Of a stretch of 64,000 nucleotides of DNA, positions 11,090-23,097 are shown in pieces; position 1 is the first letter of the stretch; the number at the start of each line of letters is the position of its first letter. Source of the DNA: Sepioteuthis lessoniana (lineage: Eukaryota > Mollusca > Cephalopoda > Myopsida > Loliginidae); contig OY757904.1 in assembly GCA_963585895.1 (NCBI GenBank), positions 29,425,136-29,489,135 of the forward strand, in the 5' to 3' direction. The translations under genes were made by a program, and so were the position numbers. The notes below the pieces were generated by a model. It saw only the letters and a program-made list of their open reading frames with translations. It had not been told where the DNA came from and searched no databases.

Positions 11090-11185
11090 CGAAAGTGAAC
11101 CTAATAGTACAACTGGAGTTCGAACTCGCTTACTACGATGTTACACTCCAGCACTTTAGTCACAACGCTACGAAGACTCCCCGTT
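11090..11185 (-). mobile_element. tRNA-derived SINE head fragment
   Basis: The minus strand reads a tRNA-like module (GTAGCGTTGTGACTAAAGTG near the A box; GCGAGTTCGAACTCC at the B box), then the body start TTAGGTTCACTTTCGGAC. It abuts the RTE tail directly. Confidence 0.65.
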
Positions 11186-11644
11186 AATTAGTAGAGATAA
11201 TGACTGGAGGGAATTGCAATAAAAAAAGTAACCGAAATTAAGATAAAAAGGAAGAATTCAAATTAATACCAATAATGAAATAGGATAAGTTTATTAGAGT
11301 CATGTGGACAGTCGTAATACCATTGCTCTGGTAATTCGTGGTTGAAAAACCGGATTCTTCCAAGGCAAAACAAAGGCATGTTTTGGAGGAGCTTATTCCA
11401 TATTTTCATTTTCAATACGCAGTATCTTTCGCTGAGTAGAGATAGCGACCTGAGATTAAATTTGTTTTGATCTTATCTAGATTTAAACAAACTAGAATAA
11501 GATGAAGAAATATAGTCACTGAAATTAATAATCAGGGAGAAAATCTACATAAAAAAATTAAATAAATTAAAAAAAAAACATTGAAAAGTTAATCTAATGA
11601 TCAGTCATGTTTGGTCAAAAAAATAATTTGACTATTTTAAAACT
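11186..11644. other. AT-rich spacer
   Basis: Nothing recognisable. Confidence 0.5.
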
Positions 11645-11648
11645 TTGT

Positions 11649-11748
11649 ATCAGGGTATGCAAATGAGACACCTGAATAAATCGAGGAAACCTAGGGGACT
11701 TACGAGGGGAAAATCACAAGACTTGATACGCGATTTTCAAGGCACAAC
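11649..11748 (+). repeat. Remnant 5' LTR of the Gypsy element
   Basis: About 100 bp matching 14891-14990. It fuses directly to gag sequence, so the primer-binding site and the rest of the LTR have been deleted. Confidence 0.65.
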
Positions 11749-11749
11749 C

Positions 11750-11990
11750 ATGGTGTCGCCGATGAGGTGTCTGACTACACACCATGACCCTGAAAATGTG
11801 GAAACATGGATAAGATGCTTTGAGGCACTGGCCAGGGTTAAGAAACTAAGAGACAGGCGAAGCAAAGGGGTGCAAAATAAAATAACTGACATGTTCCTTG
11901 CAACAGCAAAGCAATCCAGAAAGTTTCAACGATGGCTTACCTAAGAAATTCAGAAGAGCAGACTTTCAAAGAAATTTACAGGGTTATATA
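11750..11990 (+). pseudogene. Gypsy gag remnant
   Basis: The frame at 11645-11944 includes DPENVETWIRCFEALARV and IT-MFLATAKQ, resembling the capsid-like part of Gypsy Gag, which packages element RNA in the cytoplasm. A frameshift near 11925 leads into readable sequence (TFKEIYRVI-like) in another frame. The first 35 codons of this open frame come from the LTR remnant and are not native gag. No CCHC knuckle was found downstream. Confidence 0.6.
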
Positions 11991-12564
11991 AAGTAATATC
12001 ATACTAAAGAAATAGAGAACTAAAGGCTAATCAATATACTATCATGGAATTTTTCGTAATGAATAATTAGATCGCAGAGAGAAATAATTTTCTGGAAACA
12101 AAACAGCACCCCGTGGGTTTATTGTACAATTTGTACATTGATTGAAAGAAAGAGATAGATATTGCGAATTTGAAAGACTTGTTACCGTTGAAATGACCAC
12201 ATAGGATTAATTGATAATCCTACGCTTGATGGAACGTATGCACGACCCGGATTTTAAACATAAGTTATTGGAAACGCTTCAAAGTGTCAATTTAACAGTA
12301 GAAACGTGTATAGAGTTAGTGAATAAAAAACGTATAACCAATAACTGAACAAAGGAGAAGCGTACACTAAAACATATATGTTCTTCTATGCAAATACTGT
12401 AGCAAACGGCAAGTCAGGGAGAAAATAATAGCCCATTTGCAAAAGAAAAAATAACGCCCCGAAGGTGTGCAGATACAAAAAAAATTAAGTTAAAGACACG
12501 AAAGTAGATATAAAAGGGGCTGAAATTTTCACACTAAACACACCAACAAAAGCTAGAGAAAAGG

Positions 12565-12660
12565 TAAAAATAAATGGTAAATACTTCTACATTCAAGTAG
12601 GTACTGGCTCTGACATAACACTTATTCCAGTGAGCTTTTGGCAGGATTTAGGATAGCCGA
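12565..12660 (+). pseudogene. Gypsy retropepsin remnant
   Basis: The plus strand at about 12598-12630 reads VGTGSDITLIP. Retropepsins use DTG or DSG with the Asp catalytic; here Asp is Gly, so the protease would be dead. The surrounding residues fit the flap-proximal strand. Only this short region is readable. Confidence 0.7.
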
Positions 12661-12999
12661 GGCTTAAAAAATCAGCCTTGCAACTAAAACAATTCGATTG
12701 TACTATAATTAAACATTTTTAAAGAAATTATCACACTGAACACACCCATGCTATTATAGAGATAGTCATATTTATCAAAGAGCCATTAAAATATCCTTTA
12801 AGTGGACAACATAATTATATACAAGACGATATATGCTTGGGAGTCTGCACCAGACAGGAATTAAAAAGTAAAACAGAACAAGTCCTACAGAGATTAAAAC
12901 AGGCAGGTAGGACAATAAATAGAGGACAAGGTAAATTAGACCGTGAAAAATATTTTATATAGGGTATCATATATCCAGAGAAAGAATATCTCCTGCCGA

Positions 13000-13755
13000 A
13001 TCGTATTTGGGATTTATTCATTTCTACAGCAGATATTTTCCTAAATATAGTGAGCTTATTGAAGCCTTTGTTAAAATGCGCAGAAGACGTAGAATTGTCA
13101 TTGACACAAAAGCAAAATAAGGCTGTCGAAGCATTAAAGAAGCCCTTGACAAGTAAACCGGTAATAAAAAAAAAATTGACCCTAAAATGAGGTTACCTTA
13201 ACAACTGACCGAAGTGAATGTGCCATAGCAGCTGCTGTATCTCAAGAGGGTCATCCAATCATGTATCTGTCCAGAAAGCTCTCGACGGTAGAATGCAATA
13301 ATTCTAACATTGAAAACGAAGCATTAGCTATAGTTTGGAGTATAGAGAGAGCCCAGAATATTTTGTTGGGCAAAAAGTTCTGCTTCAAATCAGACCACAA
13401 GCCCCTCCAAGTTTTATTCAACTCGAGGAAGGCGTTACCCAGAGTAAAATCGTCAAAAGTTTTAAGATGGGTTCTCATAATCATGACGTTTGATTTTGAC
13501 ATCATATATGTTAAGGGAAACACCATCCCACTTGTGGACGCACTATCCAGGCTAAGATTTCAAAGTGAAAATGGAGAGGAACATGAATATTCAGAGGATA
13601 AAATCATACAATGTTGGGAGAGGGATGTACTATCTCGCAAAACACTCAGCAGAGAAACCATACAAGACCCCATACTAAGCGGAATACTTGAACACACGAG
13701 AAAGAAAGTATTGAGTAACTGTACTACATCGGAGCGACCTTTCAAAGAATCATGA
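13000..13755 (+). pseudogene. Gypsy RT tail and RNase H remnant
   Basis: Frames at 13000-13200 match the RT connection region (LTQKQ-KAVEALKKPLTSKPVI). The 164-codon frame 13261-13755 is RNase H-like: MYLSRKLSTVE, NIENEALAIVWSIERAQNIL, FKSDHKPLQVLF, then YVKGNTIPLVDALSRL, the usual end of the Gypsy RNase H. RNase H removes the RNA strand during reverse transcription. The ~120 residues after DALSRL are the linker to integrase. Stops before 13261 disconnect it from RT. Confidence 0.88.
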
Positions 13756-13803
13756 CGTAAGTTAAGGATAGAGAGAAGAAATATATATAATGTAAACGCT
13801 GTA

Positions 13804-14001
13804 GTGCCGTCCCAAATTTTAAGGAAGTGTATAATTAAAAGCGTGCACGATGATATTAATGGCGGAGTCACTGTGACGCAGAGAAGAATTAGATTAAAGT
13901 CCAGGTGGCCGGGGTATTGTAAATATGTTGAGGAGCACATAAGAAGATGCCCTAAATGTACGGAGATCAGAACACTTAAACAATCCAAAATACGAACGTG
14001 A
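13804..14001 (+). pseudogene. Gypsy integrase zinc-binding (H2C2) domain
   Basis: A 65-codon frame with the H2C2 pattern: HDDINGG (the second His is replaced by Asn), then RWPGYCKYVEEHIRRCPKCTEI with the CxxC pair. This domain multimerises integrase and precedes the catalytic core. It is broken from the core by a TGA at 13999-14001. Confidence 0.85.
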
Positions 14002-14027
14002 CGCAAAGAGGGAGCACCATGGACAAG

Positions 14028-14405
14028 GGCCCATATGGACTTTGCAGATATCCGAGACATTAGTTTATTTTTTTTTCTATCTTAGTAGAGTCCTTCTCGG
14101 TTTGGTCAGATGTTATAAAGGTGAGAGATAGAAGCAATTACTGTAAGACAAATATTAAAACAATATGTGCAAAAAATGGAGTACCTAAGACCATTGTCAA
14201 GGATAACGCACCGGAATTCTGCGAAAAAAGTTCAGTGCCCTGGTTAAGGAAAATAGGCTGGATGCCATACAAAACACCCCTGTACAACCCTCAGTCAAAC
14301 GACATAGAGGAAAAGATGGTCCAAACTGTTAAAATGGGCTTAAAGGAGTTTCCATCTTTCAACCAGAGTATTGAGGCATACATCCCTTATTTACTCTTAA
14401 GTTAA
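14028..14405 (+). pseudogene. Gypsy integrase catalytic core remnant
   Basis: Integrase joins retroelement cDNA to host DNA with a D,D-35-E triad. All three positions can be found across frames: HMDFADI at about 14030 (first Asp), TIVKDNAPEFC (second Asp) and PQSNDIEEKMVQTVK (Glu). A deletion and frameshift at about 14055-14120 remove much of the segment between the first and second Asp. The reading frame 14121-14405 covers the second half. Further on, about 14850-14890 reads a KPPRFWE-like tail. Confidence 0.85.
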
Positions 14406-14886
14406 TGAATGGTTCCTCCAGTTGATAGAAAGCAATGCCCATCAGCATTAATGGGCAGACAAATTAGAGCCCAATAACCATGTCATTTGCAACAGAGGAG
14501 AAAGTCTAGTATAAAAAGAAATAAGGAGGCAGAGCCAGAGAGAGAGAGAGCAAATTTTATTATACAAAACAGACAGAACACAGCAGTATTAGAAAAAAGG
14601 GCGGTCAATTTAAGCTCACGCTGTCCAAATTAGAGCCAGGTTCGAGCCTGAAGATGCAAAAATGCCCGAGGAGGAACACGAGGAAATTGAGGAAGAAGAA
14701 AATTTAACAGAACAAAACATGAAGGAGAGCGGGAATGACGAAACCGATTTATAAGATGAAGATAGAACTAGGTCTCCGTTAAAAAGGACAGGAAAAGAGC
14801 AAATGCGGAAGTGGCGTAGACCTTCCTGTGTCGTCAAAAGAAGTGATAGACCAAATAAGGCCGTCAAACCTCCCAGGTTCTGGGAG

Positions 14887-14990
14887 GTGTAGCATAGTAT
14901 GCAAATGACACACCTGAATAAATAAAGTAAAACTCGGGCACATAGGAGCGGGAAATCACGAGGCTTGACACGCGAATTCCAAAGCACGGC
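14887..14990 (+). repeat. 3' LTR start of the Gypsy element
   Basis: Begins TGTAGCATAGTATGCAAATG just after the purine tract. The right end cannot be set because the 5' copy is truncated. Confidence 0.6.
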
Positions 14991-14995
14991 AAACG

Positions 14996-15590
14996 TATTT
15001 ACGTCGACATTTTAGCGTGATTGTCTGGTTGGATTAAAGAACCTTGAAGTGTGTTATAGTCAGGTTTTTGGTCTGAGGGAATTTTAATGATTTTATCAAC
15101 ATTAGTTGTTAATCTCCTCGGGTGAATAATTCATCTCATGAATAACTTCATTGCAACAAAATACATTGTTTCGTTGTGTGAAAAACATTTTCGGCTCTTA
15201 AAATGTCAGATAAAACCTTTTAGATATATCTGAACAAAAATAGTTGACGGCTTTAATCTTCAGAATATTACAAAACGAAAAAAAAGACCCCTTTTTTTTG
15301 CTAAAATTAATCTATATAGATGTTTGCTCATTATTTAATTTGCTTTCCTATAATAAATGAAATATTATTTATATCTCCCATAATCAGTGTAGTTTAGAAT
15401 ACAGTGAATGTATACCGTAAACAAGATTAAGACTCTCAAACAAAAAGAAAATTAAATCTTGTGTCCTGGGTATAAAAATCCATCTGATGACATGGCTTCC
15501 GTACTGAAAATCTGGGTTATGTTCCATACATCTGCATTGTTATTACTTAAAGGTCAACTTTTATCCAGAGTGTTAGTACCTGTTTCCGCC
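14996..15590. other. AT-rich spacer, possibly the rest of the Gypsy 3' LTR
   Basis: No coding sequence is seen. It may include the remainder of the 3' LTR, but there is no second copy to compare. Confidence 0.4.
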
Positions 15591-15812
15591 TGGTCTAATG
15601 GTTAAAGCGATGGATAGAGAAATCGTAGTAAGCGAGTTCGTACTCCAGTCGCGTTATTGCATTCACTTTGAGACAAATACTCTTAGGAAAGGTATGAACC
15701 CCATTATCCTACCAGCTTTGGTTTAAATAGTACCACGACTGTTCTTCTAGGAGGATGACTTTGGCATTAAATAACCTCCTAAGGTTGATATGCCATTAAA
15801 CAAAGAAACCAA
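15591..15812 (+). mobile_element. tRNA-derived SINE
   Basis: The best-preserved copy of this SINE in the window. The head CCGCCTGGTCTAATGGTTAA carries a clear A box (TGGTCTAATGG). The B-box-like GAGTTCGTACTCC is at about 15640, followed by body AATACTCTTAGGAAAGG and tail TTGATATGCCATTAAACAAA. The spacing is tRNA-like, but the sequence is too diverged and extended to be a functional tRNA gene. Confidence 0.8.
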
Positions 15813-16260
15813 ATCTATGTGTCAAGTAGATATTTTTAAAAGTTACCTGTTTTAGATAGGAATAATTGATACGATATAACTTTGCATTTTTTTTTTTGAT
15901 TGCTTTAAAACTATTGGGTTGAGTCATAAATAATTTCTGTTTTAGTAGAATATAATTTATTCATGAATACGCTAACAATGAAGGGATTTCAATCAATAGC
16001 ATATTCGTAATTATTTTGATTCCCCTTTGCAATTTATCAGTTAGCTGGTAGAATCCTCTCAAGAATCCTTTCATCTGATTTCGAGCTCAAGACGTGTTTC
16101 CCAAATGTTTTCACGTGATATTCTTGAGAAAATATTTTGTTATTCAGAGCATTTTGTCGACAGCAAAAAAGATAGAAGTCTCTTTGGGCAAAATGTGGGG
16201 TGTATGGTGGATGGAGTAGAATATATTAGACCAAATCAAATATTTTTCTGCGTGATTCTT
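15813..16260. other. AT-rich spacer
   Basis: The 16105-16389 plus frame (94 codons) starts here and runs into the tandem repeat. No motif is recognised. Confidence 0.4.
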
Positions 16261-16884
16261 CGAAAATGTAGGCTTGTGTTATCGAAAAGAAGCCCACCGT
16301 TTCTCCTGTTGATCAGGACAACGTTTTCATTGAATATTTCCATTTTCACTTATCGTCTCTTTTTCAAATGGAAACAGATTGTAGAGTAGGATGTGTTGAG
16401 GACAAATGCTATTTCTCGAAAATGTAGGCTTGTGTTATCGAAAAGAAGCCCACCGTTTCTCCTGTTGATCAGGACAGCGTTTTCATTGAATATTTCTGTT
16501 TTCACTTATCGTCTCTTTTTCAAATGGAAACAGATTGTAGAGTAGGATGTGTTGAGGACAAATGCTATTTCTCGAAAATGTAGGCTTGTGTTATCGAAAA
16601 GAAGCCCACCGTTTCTCCTGTTGATCAGGACAGCGTTTTCATTGAATATTTCCGTTTTCACTTATCGTCTCTTTTTCAAATGGAAACAGATTGTAGAGTA
16701 GGATGTGTTGAGGACAAATGCTATTTCTCGAAAATGTAGGCTTGTGTTATCGAAAAGAAGCCCACCGTTTCTCCTGTTGATCAGGACAGCGTTTTCATTG
16801 AATATTTCCGTTTTCACTTATCGTCTCTTTTTCAAATGGAAACAGATTGTAGAGTAGGATGTGTTGAGGACAAATGCTATTTCT
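16261..16884. repeat. 156-bp tandem repeat, four units
   Basis: Units start at 16261, 16417, 16573 and 16729, exactly 156 bp apart, each beginning CGAAAATGTAGGCTTGTG. Units 3 and 4 appear identical; units 1 and 2 differ at only a few bases (for example GGACAACG versus GGACAGCG). The near-identity implies recent unequal crossover or replication slippage. All frames contain stops, so it is not a coding repeat. Confidence 0.97.
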
Positions 16885-17380
16885 CGATAAATGTTTTGCG
16901 TATTGAATTCCTCCGATTCTCTTAAAGCATCTAGATTGAAGTCTGATCAGCGTTGTTGTCTGGGTTAATTTATTAATGAGGTAAAACCCAAACAAATCTC
17001 ACAAAAAACGTTTCGGACTTAACAGTCAGTAATGACACTTTCGTTGTAAACGCTTCCAATTTTGTTGCTAGTTTCTATTTTTTTTTTTTCATCCTTAAAC
17101 TCTCACAGCATATGTCAAATATATTCTCCCAATGTGTCTATCTTATGAAGGTGAGCTCATAGACTAAACTGTGATGTACTCTCTTTCGTTTCGGAAAAAA
17201 TAGTTACCAATGAAGGAACTCTTCAATCAGTTAATTTCTGGTTGAGTTTTAAACATTGGTAGTTTTAAATTAACATTTTTCTTTTAAAAACGAACATTAT
17301 TTATGACACAACTTAATAGTTTCTTGAAACTATGACAGTTTACAAAGAATTGTCATTAATATTAATTAGATTCATTAAAA

Positions 17381-17381
<1 letters not shown>
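16885..17381. other. AT-rich spacer
   Basis: Nothing recognisable beyond the edge of the tandem repeat. Confidence 0.5.

Positions 17382-17442
<61 letters not shown>
17382..17442. repeat. (TA)n microsatellite
   Basis: About 30 TA units. Confidence 0.97.
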
Positions 17443-17446
<4 letters not shown>

Positions 17447-18199
17447 GCAAAAGAAATAACTCCAGAGATATGTAAATGTAAGAATACAAAGTACACGATT
17501 CATATACAGTTAGGCATAGCATAACTCAAAATAGTTTCATATTTCGTTCAAATCAATCAGTCAATTATTATTAAGATAATTTGTGTTATATTAATTTTAT
17601 AATTAATTAATTAATTAATTTTATAATGTGAAAAATATTTACCCCGAGGAAAGGAGGAAGAGTTTCAAGTTGTATTTTGCTCGAAAATGATGTTACTTTT
17701 TTGTTTCAGGTAAGTGTAACATGTTAAAAATTTAAATCATCAACCAAAAATATACATTTGTTGATCATGGAACTCTCATTTATTACTGTTCATGACTTTA
17801 AGCCAAATTTGCAGAAATGTTCTAATCTCTTCAAAACAAAGTAGACATAAATTCGTTGCAATACGTTAATCATAAATATTGTAAATATTGAAATTATGTT
17901 TATTTTTGATTAAGACAGTGTTTATTAAGACGCCAATTCGTTGGAATTTAATATAAATCCAATAGTGATTAGCCTAGAAAATATTCTATGCGATGATAAA
18001 GTACCCTTTTTGATTTCTATTCTCATTTAGGGTGGGGACGATTGTTGTCAGTCAGCAGTATATTCCATAGCAGTGTTTTGGCATTTCACTTCAACTAGAA
18101 CACTCAAACTTTTATCGAGAAGACCGTTAAGGTAGACCAAAAAAAAACTTCCTCATTATTCAGCATCTAGTAAAATCGTAATTTACAAAGCTTTTTCTT
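17443..18199. other. AT-rich spacer
   Basis: A short (TTAA)n run lies at about 17601-17622; nothing else is recognised. Confidence 0.5.
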
Positions 18200-18310
18200 T
18201 AGATGTGGCACAATGATGTAAACATAGGGCAACTAATGAGACGCGAACTCATTCGTGTAAGGTTGGTAGTCGAGCTTGCTGATCATTACACCAACCGATG
18301 TGTCCTTCAA
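18200..18310 (-). mobile_element. tRNA-derived SINE head fragment
   Basis: The minus strand has GGTTGGTGTAATGATCAGC (A-box region) and ATGAGTTCGCGTCTCAT (B-box region). Body and tail are not evident. Confidence 0.5.
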
Positions 18311-18808
18311 CTTATAAATAAACTTGTTTTTATATTCCACAAAAAAAAAAAAAAAGAATTCCAAAATATCATTTTTTTCTGTCACTGCTCTAAACTTTTT
18401 GGAGGTATTTATGATGTTTGATACTTTGGATTATCCAAATAAACAGAATGTTCCTCTAATGCCTTATAAGAAATTAACATAGCAGGTTCAGTGTCCAATT
18501 TTTCGATCTCCCAATGAATATGTTGAAGTTAAATTTCCTCATTTAGAACATTCTTGATATGAAAACTTCTTATAGTTTTTTAATTCGATACACAAGTTTA
18601 TAAAAAATGCCAGTATTGATTGATTAGTATAACCCTGAAAAAACACTTATGGTCTAACACGTGGAGGTTTAATCTAAAAGTCACATTCGTTTTCTCTTTA
18701 TTCCTTTCTATTGCTGCATTGCCCCATCTGAAAGAAGCAATATGCCATGTCACTCAGCTATGGCTTCTGTTGCATATTTCACAACGCAGTATGGATAAGC
18801 AATAAATA
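18311..18808. other. AT-rich spacer
   Basis: Includes a poly-A run near 18342. No gene is seen. Confidence 0.5.

Positions 18809-19326
<518 letters not shown>

Positions 19327-19404
<78 letters not shown>
19327..19404. repeat. Compound (CA)n(TA)n microsatellite
   Basis: About 31 CA units then about 7 TA units, abutting the repeat at 19405. Confidence 0.97.
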
Positions 19405-19405
<1 letters not shown>

Positions 19406-19700
19406 GGCTCCCCACTGAGGGTTGAGTACTCTGGCGAAAGAGTTAAGGGCTGCCACTTGCATAATACAAAGCTCTTTATATGAATTAAGCACTCTGGTGT
19501 CCGGTAAGGCAAAATGTAAACAAATCAAAGCTACTGCATAATGCCTTATAATTTCCAAGCTGACGTATGTCGACTGTTGGTTGAGCAGTGTGATATTAAG
19601 TCTAACATAAAGTTGGGCGGATTTCAATCCCAGCTTAAAGCGTCCTATGTGTCTTGCCACTTTAAAAAGTTGCGATACAAAGAAACAGTCTGCATGTGGA

Positions 19701-19705
<5 letters not shown>
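19405..19705 (-). mobile_element. Microsatellite-flanked SINE-like repeat, copy 1
   Basis: Its reverse complement matches 25384-25715 along its length: a CATCCACA-GCAGACTGTTTC start, GGGATTGAAATCC (a B-box-like motif), CAGAGTGCTTAATTC, GAGCTTTG-ATTATGC and a TTTCGCCAGAGTACTCAACC end. Both copies are bounded on both sides by simple repeats. It is probably a tRNA-derived SINE with a long body, but the A box is unclear. Confidence 0.65.

Positions 19706-19786
<81 letters not shown>
19704..19786. repeat. Compound (TA)n(TG)n microsatellite
   Basis: About 26 TA units then about 15 TG units. Confidence 0.97.
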
Positions 19787-19787
<1 letters not shown>

Positions 19788-20139
19788 TGAAAATAATTCC
19801 TACACGGCCAAAAGCGAGTCTTCTTAGGTTTCACCAAATGGCTCTTTAGGATTTCATTGCCCTGGTAGACTCACTCTTGCCCACGTAGGGAATTATTTTC
19901 ATAATATAAGCTCTATCTCATATACTTTATTACGTTTTAGGTCAAGTAATTCTTTAAGTGATTTTTTTTTTTTTGGCTAGACATACGTGCTGTTTGATTA
20001 TTTTCAAGTGACATGTGTGTTTTTCGTCTTTTCCTTTTAATTTTACAGTTTTTTCCCAGATATCAGTTTGTAGAATTTACGGATTGTACAGTCAGGTTTT
20101 TTTCACTCAAATAGAATAATAGATTAGATATTTAGATTA

Positions 20140-20144
<5 letters not shown>
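19787..20144. other. Spacer
   Basis: Nothing recognisable. Confidence 0.5.

Positions 20145-20211
<67 letters not shown>
20145..20211. repeat. (TA)n microsatellite
   Basis: About 33 TA units. Confidence 0.97.
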
Positions 20212-20213
<2 letters not shown>

Positions 20214-21351
20214 TTTCTAGTATCGTTTATTATTGATATTCAGAAAGCATACAATTTATCGCTTAACTTACAAGCAATTTGTGTTGATATATCTTCAATA
20301 ATCCAATCTGTTATCAGTGATTGCATTTAAGCAGACTCTATTCATTAGATACACGATGCATTGAAAACAATGTGGTCACGTGACAATTACCTGCAACTAT
20401 AATGTTTCTGGTTCACCTTCAGTATATATACATATGACCCTATAGTTCAGAGGTCAGTCGAGAAAATTTATTGCCAATAAAAAAAAAAGAATTAACCATC
20501 GATCATCGATCAGTACATGGTAAAAAGTGGAATTAACGTAACGTTAAAAGGAATTTCTCGGAAATATGTTGTTTTCACGAGAAAGAAAACGACGGAAAAT
20601 ATAAATTGAAAAATGTTGATAGTATTTTTTTTTGTCCACAGGTCAGGGTAAGCAGAAACTCAGAAAGAGATTTGATCTGGAGGTCAGCGCTTGCCTGGGA
20701 TCAAAATTCAGGAAACAGGTTGTTATACCGGAACTATACACTCAGTAACTCTTTTTAGTATGACACCGGTAAAGTTATAAATGGACGGTGTCTGAATACT
20801 TCAGGGAAAAAAGCGTTAATCGCTCTCTGATAGAGTTGCCAACTCTTCGGCTCGTACCTGTGGAATACCTTTATTGAACCAACGATACAACACAGGTAAT
20901 AAAAACAAACAAACTCAAGAATAGAAAATTTTAATTCAATTTTCTTAACGCTCTGAATGAACGGTTACTGACGTCATGTCACGTGGAGATAAAATTGTAA
21001 TTATTCCAAATTTTGGGGAGGAACGCTCCTTTTGGGTAAAAGTAGGAGTAAAGCGGATGTGAAGGGTGCGACAAACAGTGGCAGAAATGAGTGCGGAAAA
21101 CCAAATTATGAGAGAGATTGATATTTTTTCGGCTTCACCTGCCACCATCCCTCTGGTAGGAGATGTAAATTAAATAAAAGGGATATCTTCTCCATAAGAG
21201 GGAGCCCTGGGAGAGAGCGCGAAGTCACAACTACATTTACGTTGCTCTGAGCACTGGATTTTCTCAAGACAACACAAAGTTGAAAGGAAGAGAAACGCCA
21301 TATTACATGTTCTTTGGACGTGATCAATACTTACCGATATACAAACACAAT
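20212..21351. other. Spacer, weak repeat similarity only
   Basis: Around 20225-20260, a phrase like GATATTCAGAAAGCATACAATTT resembles the inverted part of the repeat at 27265. Short minus frames (20945-21148, 21106-21327) have no recognised motif. Confidence 0.4.
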
Positions 21352-21725
21352 TAAAGAAGCGAAGAAAGACTGAGATAATAAGATGCCATGAGATAACCTT
21401 GTGCCATACACGCAGATATGGAAAATTGAAGAGAAATCGAAATGATATGATACTTTAGATACCAACGCAGAAGGGGCTAGAGATGCCTTTGTGCCAGACT
21501 CGAGGAGATAAAGAAGTAAAGAGAAATCGAGATAATATGATACTTTAGAGACCAGCGCGTAGCAGACGAGATATGCCCTTGTGTAAGACTCATAGAGATT
21601 AAACGCGAACGGAAATTGAGATAATATGATACTTTAGAGACCTGTGTGGAGCGAACAAGAAGTGCCCTTATGCCAGACTCGTGGAGATAAATTAGTGCAG
21701 AAAAATCAAGATAATATGGTATCTC
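21352..21725. repeat. 90-bp imperfect tandem repeat, about four units
   Basis: The motif GATAATATGATACTTTAGA recurs at about 21441, 21531, 21620 and 21710, a spacing of 89-90 bp, with a shortened unit before it (about 21375). Units share CCAGACTCG-GGAGATAAA. Because 90 is a multiple of three, a 117-codon minus frame (21477-21830) shows a 30-residue repeat, which I take as a by-product. Confidence 0.9.
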
Positions 21726-23097
21726 AAGGGAGCCTTTAATAGAGACTGTCCTGAGTATAATAAGAGAGGAGTGAATTAAGAAAACACGACAATTGGAGAT
21801 AGACAGTGAAAGCCCGAAGTAATGTGTCATTACCAGAAAGTAACGGCTAGATACTACATCTTGGCCTTCTACCAGACTACCCTGGTACAGAAAAAGTCCG
21901 CGAAATAATTACAAGGATTGAGAGAAAAATAATATAACAACCATTAAGATCACCTTAAACCAGTCTGTTGACTGCGAAATTAGATAAGCCTAAACTCATA
22001 AAAAGAATCGACTGACTGATATTTTGTTAAGTTGGTCTCTGGCGTATCCTCCTCTTTGTGAGAAGGGTGAATGCTAGTACCCTTATTAAAGACATTTATT
22101 CTTTTCTGACTAAATATTATTCTTGCTCTGTGTTGGCGTCTACTTTTTCTTACTTTTTAATTGTGTGGTCTCATCCGTTTACTTCCTGACCAGTGACTCC
22201 GATTAGTGATTGATTTGTTGTCTGGATCTAAAAGCAAAACGTGGGCGGAAAAACAAATTAATCGTTTCATCCGAATGTATATCTGACCAGAGTAACGTTC
22301 AGCATATTGGAAGTAGAATCAACACCGAGAGGGTCAAGACAGGTGTAACGTCACACATACAAACACACACAAACACACACTTATATATGTGCAAATTTTT
22401 TTGTATGGAATTGAATGTATCTCCGTCAATGTGTACGGGAACATGGCTGCTTATATAAGACAGTAATGTTAAATAGTAAGTGTGATAATTAATGATATGA
22501 ATTATTTTGATTATAATGGATTATATTCTTTATTTTTAGTTTGGTTGTGACCTGGTCACAAATGTTTGTGTGTAAGTGTACTTTGTCGCAAAAATTCATA
22601 TAGTGTAATTCATGCACTTGTTGAGAGATGTCAGGTATTTTGTTGATCACAGGGTGACGTGTTTTCAAAACATTGCTGAGGCCGGATATTGTAAAAAGTA
22701 AATAAGTCATATCATCAATTTTGGATAAGATTAATTCAACGTAAATAAACTGTACTGACACGTATTCTAATATGACTTGCTGATGCAATAATTAAGAATA
22801 TACTAAAAAAGAAAATATGATATTGTATTCAAGGGGACTTGAGACTGGAAACCCATTGAGAGAAGTTAGGTTAGACGTTGGTACGAAACTGTCAGGTTTG
22901 CAGGTGGCTGCCTCTTTCTAGCTGAAAGTGAGATTCACTCATTAACCCTTAACAGGTCTTCTTCTCTCCTCGTGGTTGCGTCGGGCTGTTAGAAATGTAA
23001 ACAGTCAGAATAAATACTTTTTCGTGTCTGAATAACAGAGTCAGTGGTTATCATTTTAAAATCTTAATATTCAATATGATCCATCGTATTACAGGTA
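21726..23097. other. Spacer
   Basis: No recognisable element. Short frames at 22210-22458 (plus) and 22489-22788 (minus) lack motifs. Confidence 0.4.

Larger units (their letters stand above)
11645..14995 (+). mobile_element. Degraded Ty3/Gypsy LTR retrotransposon
   Basis: Gag, protease, RT tail, RNase H, integrase zinc-binding and integrase core remnants appear in the canonical Ty3/Gypsy order on one strand over 3.3 kb. Two ~100-bp sequences beginning near TATGCAAATGA and running to CGCGA-TTC-AA-GCAC at 11655-11748 and 14897-14990 are the residual LTRs. A purine-rich tract, GGTTCTGGGAGG, immediately precedes TGTAGCATAG at 14887, as expected for a polypurine tract next to the 3' LTR. The RT palm is mostly lost or unreadable, and stops and frameshifts occur throughout, so it is inactive. 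Confidence 0.85.

Noticed and set aside
15591-15665. Functional tRNA gene
   Set aside because: A- and B-box-like motifs exist, but the cloverleaf is not convincing, the sequence continues into a SINE body and tail, and diverged copies occur at 5490, 8195, 11090, 18200 and 42640.
16261-16884. CRISPR-like array
   Set aside because: Units are contiguous 156-bp tandem copies with no unique spacers, and the genome is eukaryotic.
21477-21830. Repeat protein with 30-residue units
   Set aside because: The 90-bp DNA repeat alone explains the periodic frame; one unit boundary shifts the repeat phase, arguing against coding selection.
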